A DNA stretch of 64,000 nucleotides from Lucinisca nassula (Eukaryota > Mollusca > Bivalvia > Lucinida > Lucinidae), in contig OY757020.1 of NCBI GenBank assembly GCA_963580285.1, forward strand, positions 98,521,497-98,585,496. Reading direction: 5' to 3'. Position numbers and translations under genes: made by a program. The notes under the pieces are model-generated. The model ran no database searches, was not told where the DNA came from, and worked only from the letters and a program-made list of their open reading frames with translations. The stretch's first letter is position 1. Each line of letters starts with the position of its first letter. Below are positions 58,463 to 64,000 of this stretch, piece by piece.

Positions 58463-58671
58463 GATAACGAGTACAGACTGTATTATTCTTGCAGACCAAA
58501 TAAGGAAATACTTGACTTAACCCATGGATATGAAAAACGTCGAGAATGTCACGTGGTTGAATAGGACGTCACATACGCCGTCATTAATTTTGACGTCATT
58601 GCAGGTACAGTGACGTCGAAAACGCCGAATTATTTTCATGAAAATATAGCGGACGTCGACTATCGAAGTGC

Positions 58672-58978
58672 CGCCACTCCCATCGGGGCTGAAAGAAATA
58701 GAAGGGCTGCACGATGTTTCCACGCAGAGCTGAAACCGACCCCCACACGAGTACTGGTAAACCGTTTAGAGGGTCTAAGCCTGACCACGCAAAGCGGTGC
58801 GAGTCGAACCGGCCATGCTTATAGACCCTATTGGTTTCATTGGGCGACAGGGCTTGAGATGTCATTTCGTCTCAATGCCGGGTAAAAATTCCACAAAATT
58901 GGAAGCGACGTCTGAAAATGACCTATACAGTGTTGACGGGGACGTTAAACATCAAATTAAACAAACAAACAAACAAAT
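58672..58978 (+). mobile_element. SINE-like family S2, full copy
   Basis: CACTCCCATCGGGGCTGAAA to GGGGACGTTAAACATCAAAT with (CAAA)n tail to about 58,975. Complete 5' to 3' order of landmarks. Confidence 0.87.
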
Positions 58979-59190
58979 CAATCGAATTATATAATTATAA
59001 AAGTAATCACTATCAGAAACGAAATGAATGCAAAAATAAATAAAAATAATAATAAATAAATAAAATACAAAATAAAATAAAAAAAAAAATAATAATCTTA
59101 CATGAATGTGAGGAGTCGATGAAAAAATCCCTTCCTCGAGATCACTGTCCGGCATCACTCGGCAAGCCTTGTGATGATACATATATACAT

Positions 59191-59307
59191 TGTTTTTTCT
59201 TATTTCTGCTCCAAGACATATGCTGTGGGTACTCGTTAGAACCACCTCAATGAGGCGGTTCTAATAAGCACCCATTACCTATGTTGTAGAATAAACAAGA
59301 AAAATAT
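59191..59307. repeat. Snap-back palindrome P7
   Basis: TTCTTATTTCTGCTCCAAGA, GTGGGTACTCGTTAGAACCA, CCTCAATGAGG, then the complementary arm TTCTAATAAGCACCC with several mutations. Followed by the ATGTGAAAAATGCACTATGA...CGCACGGGT segment (59,345-59,375) that also follows T1 (46,800) and M2 (49,850). Confidence 0.85.
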
Positions 59308-59705
59308 CACAGATTTTCATCAGAACAGTAGCCATTTTGGAGATGTGAAAAATGCACTATGACCATGACGCACGGGTGTGTAACATCATAATGGAGTCAA
59401 GAGCATTTGCATATATCGTAAAACAAAGACTCTAATCAGACTGAGCGGATTCGCGCATGCTCATGTGAGTCTTTGCTGTACGCGCATGCCCGAAGTCACA
59501 TGTTCTGTTCACGTGGCTCGCATTAGCATATTTTCTTAATCCTGATGATGTCAGTCACATCGATTGTTGTCCGCTGGTCAATCCGATCAGGGTCTACACT
59601 GCTGGCCTGTATGCAAAAATATGTTTGAAAAGTTTGCAAGAGGATTTAGCAGACGACAAAAGGAGATGTCGTTTTAAGATACAATTTTCCTCGACAGCTT
59701 AAGCG

Positions 59706-59903
59706 TTAAAACACTTTCTGGGCTAATTTAGCAGACGATAAATTGTTGACTGTTTTCTTATTTTTTCCCAGAAAGCAGGAAAATGTCTCCTTCGGCGACA
59801 ATTTGCATAAAATATCAAAATTGCATGAAATGCCAATTCTTGTTTTCTATGATAAATAAGAAAAATATTTCTAAATGCTGAAAAAATACAAAGCATGCAT
59901 AGC
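59706..59903. mobile_element. T3b repeat cassette just upstream of ADA exon C
   Basis: Matches 54,823-55,021: GGGCTAATTTAGCAGACGA, TTTTCTTATTTTTTCCCAG, CAATTCTTGTTTTCTATG, AAAAATATTTC, CTGAAAAAATACAAAGCATG. The right terminal repeat is eroded here. A further AGCAGACGACA word stands at 59,648. It ends about 12 bp from the exon C acceptor. Confidence 0.7.
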
Positions 59904-59915
59904 GTTTATTTACAG

Positions 59916-59987
59916 GAAGCCAAGACTTGTGGGATACACAGAACTGTACATGCTGGAGAAGTGGGCACGTATGAAGCTGTTCTAGAT
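59916..59987 (+). CDS. ADA: Adenosine deaminase, internal exon C (catalytic HAGE)
   Basis: 72 bp between TTTATTTACAG and GTAAGT, in phase 0 at both ends, so it joins exon B in frame. It reads EAKTCGIHRTVHAGEVGTYE, then AVLD. GIHRTVHAGEVG is the ADA signature: the histidine of HAGE is a zinc ligand and the glutamate is the proton donor in characterised enzymes. HAGE (rather than the HGGE typical of secreted ADA2/ADGF proteins) supports ADA1-type. The following exons (VGHGYH, SLNTDDP motifs) were not found in the remaining 4 kb, so the gene continues past the window or the next intron is long. Confidence 0.95.
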
Positions 59988-60007
59988 GTAAGTAAATTGT
60001 AAACAGA

Positions 60008-60152
60008 CCGGCCCTTTCATCGGACGGCAGGGCTTGAGATGTTATTTCATCCAAATTGCGGTTAAAAGTCTCACAAAATTGGAAGCAACGTCTCCAGAAT
60101 GACCTAAATCGTGTTCAGGGGGACGTTTAACCTCAAATCAAACAATTAGACG
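60008..60152 (+). mobile_element. SINE-like family S2, 3' fragment
   Basis: CGGCAGGGCTTGAGATGTTA, GTCTCACAAAATTGGAAGC, GGGGACGTTTAACCTCAAAT, CAAACAATTAG. It lies 20 bp after the exon C donor, in the next intron. Confidence 0.82.
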
Positions 60153-60200
60153 CAAGTTAGGTTTTCCCGATATTTCTTCTTCGAACAAGCTGTAAATAGA

Positions 60201-61640
60201 AAAACAAGAGGTCCGCGATGGTCCTTTATCGCTCACCTGAGCTAACAGACTCAACGTGTCAGGACATTCGAATCTTTACGGAAGGATTTATGCTGATGAC
60301 AAGGTCAAAAACAGGTATTTTCAGCATTCAAGGGGACGTTACTCTATGGGTGATAGGCAGACATCACAGGTTTTCAAACTCTTCCGAATTTTCATTCCCA
60401 ACCTACTTACATGTATATGCTAGTCTCAGCAAGATTCGATCAAAACTAAAGGACTTATTGTGATGACAAGGTACAAAATAGGCTTTTCACCAAACAAGGG
60501 GACTTAACGCTGTGAGTAATGTGCCAACAATGTTAGTTTACAATCACATTCAAGCGTTTATATCTAACTTACTTATATGTAAATTTCAGGAAGGTCCGTT
60601 CAAAACTTAGGGACTTATGATGATGACAATGTAAAAAATGGGCATTTTAAACAATCAAAGGGACATAACTCTATGATAAAAAGGCCAACCTCACCCGAGT
60701 TTTTAGCCCTGGCTTACTTAAATGTAAGTTTCAAGAAGATTCGATCAAACCTGAAGAGGCTACGATGATGACAATGTCAAAAACAGGCATTTTCTGCAAA
60801 CAAATGACATAGCTCTATGATAAATAAGCCGATCTCACCGTTTTATTTTTAATTCAATCGACCTTTTACCCTGATTTGCTTACATGGAAGTTTCAAGAAG
60901 ATCCGATCAAAACTGAAGGGGTACAATGATGACAAGGTCAAACAAGACTACTTTGTGTGTCGAAAACACTGAACTGGCAAAAGTCCATCTTGCTTGAGAT
61001 GTTATCATTTGCTGCGTTTATGTAACGTTTTATTAAAATCTATAAATAAATCTAAGCTATAGAGCGATGACAATGTTTTTTTTCTAAAATTAGTCAATGT
61101 GACCCTAACCTTGTGTCCAGGACCCCAAAAGTCGAACTGGCACGATTTATATCATTTCCAACATTGCAGTAAAGTTTTAGCAAATTTCATCAATAAATGT
61201 AGGCACTAGAACAATCTCAAAGTTTTTTTCAAAAAATAGCCACAATAACCATTACTTTGACCTCAGGACCCTGAGAGTCGAACTTGCTTGAGATATTATT
61301 GTACCCAACATTTGTGTGAAGTTATATCGTAATTTATCAATAACTGTAGGCACTAGAGCAGTGTTAACGGTTTTCTAGAAATAACCACAGTGACCACGAC
61401 CTTCAGCCGATGACCCTAAAAGACAAACTTGCTCGAGATATTGTCATGAGGAACATTTGTGTGAAATTATATATTGAAATCGGCGAAGAAATGTAGAAGC
61501 TATAGCGATAACAAAGTTTTTTTTTTTCTAAAAAGAAAAAACAGTGACCTTGACCTTGAGACCATGACCTTGAAAGTCCAATTTGCTCATAAGGAACATT
61601 TGTGTGAAAGTCATTCTGAAGAAATGATCAGAATCAGGGA
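60201..61640 (+). mobile_element. Helitron-like element H4 with two tandem cores
   Basis: The head AACAAGAGGTCCGCGATGG then TCCTTTATCGCTCACCTGAG starts at 60,201. Core 1 (60,285-60,960) has units of about 150-170 bp with GATGACAAGGTCAAAAACAG and GGGACATAACTCTATGATAA. Core 2 (61,085-61,620) has units of about 150 bp with GACCTTGA, AGTCGAACTTGCTTGAGATA and GGAACATTTGTGTGAA. No tail hairpin was recognised; the element seems to run into LINE sequence near 61,640. No protein is encoded. Confidence 0.55.
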
Positions 61641-61658
61641 CTTGTCTTATTATCGCCC

Positions 61659-62603
61659 TTGCGTCCTAATGCCCTGTTTTCAGAATTGGCAACATGGCAA
61701 ATGTATAAAGCAGACTCGTACCGTTATACGCTGAGTACTACGAGACCATTTTCTGGCATGGTTGGACCCCGTACGCTAAGTGTGCAAAAGCAGCTAGCCC
61801 AGAATGACACAGTGAAGAAGTCTACCACAATTACAAGCAAATCTGTTGCGACCCAAACTGGTGACACTACTGCACAGCGAGGAGGAAACGAACGCCTACG
61901 CAAAAATACGAATTCTAGTATTTCCCCGGGGGCAGCATTATACCGTCAAACACTGGTGAGGGGAAATGCGAACGAGAGTCAAAGAAATCAGAGCGTGAAG
62001 CTGCAACTGAATTGCAGTTCTGTTGTATCCAGCAATCATAGTCAGGATCGTTCGTTTACGACAACACACAATAGCCCTGATGCAACAAATGATAAGCAGA
62101 AAATTGAAGTGATTATTAATAGAAACAAGAACAATAATTCTCAGAGGAAATCAATTAGGAATTCTTCGCCTGTAAGACAGCGATACACCCCAGAACGCGA
62201 TGTAAACCAGAAGTCCGTGCTGTTGATAGGCGATTCTGTGCTGCATCGGACAAACATGACAGGACTGCACACGTCGGTGCACAAACACCCTGTTTCCGGC
62301 GCGACGATAGAGGCCCTGCTGTCAGATATCATCCTGCACGGCATGGTGCAGTTTGAAACAATTATTTTGTATGTAGGTAGAAATGATTTGTCAAGTTACA
62401 AAGACCACTCTGTTTTGCAGGAACAATTTGACCATCTTATTACGCTTATTAAGTCAGTCAACCCAACCTGCAAAGTAATTGTTTCAAAACTTGCACCACG
62501 AGGTGACGTGGACGTTAAAGTTACAAACAATATGATTGAACAGACCACCAATGCGATATTGCAGAAAATTATAGGCCGTTGTTCGACAAGCATTGGAAGT
62601 TGA
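61659..62603 (+). pseudogene. LINE-type ORF1 with SGNH esterase domain, frameshifted
   Basis: A 314-codon frame. The first 180 residues are polar (N/S/T/Q-rich). From about residue 186 there is an SGNH-hydrolase-like domain: block I VLLIGDSVLH (GDS), SGATI, block III ILYVGRNDLSS (G.ND), then VNPTCKVIVSKLAPRGDVDV. The final block, DHVHPSNSGTKR (D..H), lies in another frame just after the stop (62,618-62,650), so the domain is broken by a frameshift near 62,590-62,620. Esterase domains of this kind occur in ORF1 of CR1/L2-type LINEs. The true start is uncertain because upstream sequence is degraded. Confidence 0.65.
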
Positions 62604-62925
62604 TAATGCGGTTTTTCAGCGAATGATCATGTGCACCCCTCCAATTCAGGGACTAAACGAATTCTGGGGACAATAAATGATGTAGTGTATATAGTCAGGG
62701 ACTTTCAGAAATGTGTTTTCCAGCGTTCTTCTGCACATTCTGGTCCTTTTGTGCGGACATATGGACCAAGACTAATTAATCAACAGTCCCACGGAAGAAA
62801 TGGGAGGCGCTTAAATTGCTATGAACTATCTCACAGCGCTTCTGACTGTAGGCATAAAAAGCCATTCAAGTGCTAGTATTGTGGCTTAACCGGACACAAG
62901 CAACCATTATGCTGGGACTAGAATT
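62604..62925 (+). pseudogene. LINE ORF1 remainder with zinc knuckles, disrupted
   Basis: Continuation in the shifted frame: VHPSNSGTKRILGTINDVVY, then a linker, then RLNCYELSHSASDCRHKKPF and, after a TAG at 62,874, YCGLTGHKQPLCW. The second unit is a CX2CX4HX4C zinc knuckle with the stop codon between its first two cysteines; the first unit has lost a cysteine (CYEL instead of CYEC). Two zinc knuckles after an esterase domain fit a retroelement nucleic-acid-binding ORF1. Confidence 0.6.
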
Positions 62926-63301
62926 TCGCGAATAGGTTAACATTCATTTTCATTCAGATACAAAATGCTAATATATTTTTTTTTATTTCACCTCCAGGGC
63001 GACTGTGTTCAACTTGCAATGACTTCATCTGTAACTGCAAAAGTGATGCACAGCAGGACTAAAACTCGGTCGTTTCTTCTAAGCGTATTCATGTTTTTGA
63101 TTTATCACAATTATTTGCCGATTCGAGTTCTGCCCCTAGCAATGGCGGTGAACGTTCATCTGATGATTATTTGAGCCCCGCAAGGCGAATTTGGGTCTTC
63201 GAGCATTCCGTCATGACAAATTTTAACTGCGCATGCCCAGCCATTCAGAGGGGCCAGGGATATGGCTTTCTGTCTGAAGGTTCCTCTTGATTCACTGCTT
63301 G

Positions 63302-63375
63302 TATGAGCGGGCAGCGAAGGTTCTGGCGAGACTGCGCGGATGCGCAGGCTCGCCTGAACCTTCGCTGCTCGCATA
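63302..63375. repeat. GC-rich imperfect hairpin
   Basis: Arms GCAGCGAAGGTTCTGGCGAG (63,311-63,330) and CTCGCCTGAACCTTCGCTGC (63,349-63,368) are complementary with a single mismatch, extended by TATG/CATA. An inner 6-bp stem CTGCGC/GCGCAG sits between them. Confidence 0.8.
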
Positions 63376-63410
63376 GGCGATAAGCACCAAAATCGCTTGA
63401 CGGGGCCCAT

Positions 63411-63719
63411 TTACTCAAACTTGCATCACTGAACGTGTGTGGACTTAAACGTAGAATTCATTTCCCTGAATTTATAGAGTTAGTGAACAAATTTGATTTA
63501 TTTTGTGTCAGTGAAAACAAAATGGATAGGTATGATGAAATTATATACCTGGCTATGTTTTCCTTTCACAGACTAGAAAACAGAAATATATTCATAAAAG
63601 CGGGGGTATCGGTGTATTTGTTTAATAGAAGTGAAGGCAATGGTCTGAAATCGATACAATTAACCCGCAGCTCTTACCAGAGACACCAAAGGGAAAGGAA
63701 TACAGACATGAAACAATAG
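63411..63719 (+). pseudogene. LINE ORF2 fragment: N-terminal apurinic endonuclease domain
   Basis: From 63,417 the frame reads KLASLNVCGLKRRIHFPEFI, then ELVNKFDLFCVSENKMDRYD. SLNV.GL with the catalytic Asn, and C.SENK.D with the catalytic Glu, are the first two motifs of APE-type endonucleases of non-LTR retrotransposons. A damaged match FHRLENRNIFIKAGVSVYL follows and then similarity stops (about 63,650). No reverse transcriptase is in the window. It probably belongs to the same degraded LINE as the esterase ORF1 upstream. Confidence 0.7.
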
Positions 63720-63819
63720 CGGAAAGCCAAAAAAGACATTTCTTTCCAATAAAATTGTCATTTGGCTATCCAAAACAAAATAATATTAAGCGTTATACAT
63801 TCTCAAAGACAAACCATAA

Positions 63820-63901
63820 CAAAAAAAAAAAAAAAAAAAAGAAGTACCGCCTTGGAACGGACAGCGAAACGAATTCGAATGGAGGGATGGGGGGGGGGGG
63901 G
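63820..63901 (+). repeat. Poly-A and poly-G homopolymer tracts
   Basis: About 19 A at 63,822-63,840 and about 12 G at 63,889-63,900. The 67-aa frames around them are not credible genes. Confidence 0.9.
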
Positions 63902-64000
63902 CTTAAATCGATTTTACGTGGCCACAATCCTCGCCCCGTACTTCCGTCGCGATTATGACATATAATTTATTCAGTCCGTATGAATGCCTCCTAACTCATC

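Larger units (their letters stand above)
55179..59915 (+). other. ADA: ADA intron between exons B and C (4.7 kb)
   Basis: Canonical GT (55,179) and AG (59,914-59,915). Filled with trinucleotide repeats, M and S2 SINEs, palindromes P6 and P7 and MITE T3b. Unassigned stretches are 57,103-57,387 and 57,966-58,335 (no feature seen), and 58,979-59,190 (A/T-rich, AATAAATAAA-type simple sequence). Confidence 0.85.

Overview
The window is animal genomic DNA, most likely from a bivalve mollusc. The pointers are dispersed repeats with a head like 'AACAAGAGG..CC' followed by 'ATCGCTCACCTG' and a tail 'GGTGAGCTAA', of a kind common in bivalve genomes; tRNA-derived SINEs with a MetaSINE-like core; and one intron-rich gene (adenosine deaminase). 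The species cannot be fixed from the sequence. More than half of the window is satellite DNA and nearly all the rest is transposable elements. Most long open frames are not genes: the satellite monomer is 42 bp (14 codons) and happens to be stop-free in frames on both strands.

Layout. (1) 1-14,766: tandem array of a 42-bp satellite with higher-order structure, running off the left edge. (2) 14,767-15,508: non-satellite flank ending in a 16-bp minisatellite. (3) 15,509-20,487: Helitron-like nonautonomous elements with internal tandem repeats of about 143 and 140 bp, two of them fused as a roughly 2-kb palindrome. (4) 20,488-25,632: a second satellite domain of about 1-kb (one 1.5-kb) units that combine 42-bp monomers with a miniature transposon and a 190-bp spacer. 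(5) 25,649-41,058: an inverted copy of the left flank and satellite (flank 25,649-26,399, array 26,400-41,058). Segments 1, 2 and 5 thus form a giant inverted repeat with arms of about 15.4 kb around a 10.1-kb centre, architecturally like a foldback element. The arms differ by about 4% in the flank, so this is not a mirrored assembly error of one read.

(6) 41,059-50,300: AT-rich intergenic DNA with a 0.72-kb direct repeat pair, several MITEs and a family of long snap-back palindromes. (7) 51,272-59,987: three consecutive exons of an adenosine deaminase (ADA) gene on the plus strand. Canonical AG/GT sites and reading phases match across both introns, and the third exon carries the HAGE catalytic motif. 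The introns are filled with SINEs, a 2.7-kb Helitron-like element with a 168-bp tandem core, trinucleotide microsatellites and MITEs. The 5' and 3' ends of the gene were not found. (8) 60,201-64,000: another Helitron-like element, then a decayed LINE (ORF1 with SGNH esterase and zinc knuckles, then a fragment of apurinic endonuclease).

The only host gene I can support is ADA. The most unusual features are the satellite-armed giant inverted repeat, the composite satellite that has a transposon inside every unit, the covarying terminal hairpins of the Helitron-like family, the snap-back palindrome family, and related repeat cassettes lying just upstream of two ADA splice acceptors. All alignments were done by eye, so repeat borders are approximate (about 5-30 bp) unless given as exact motifs.
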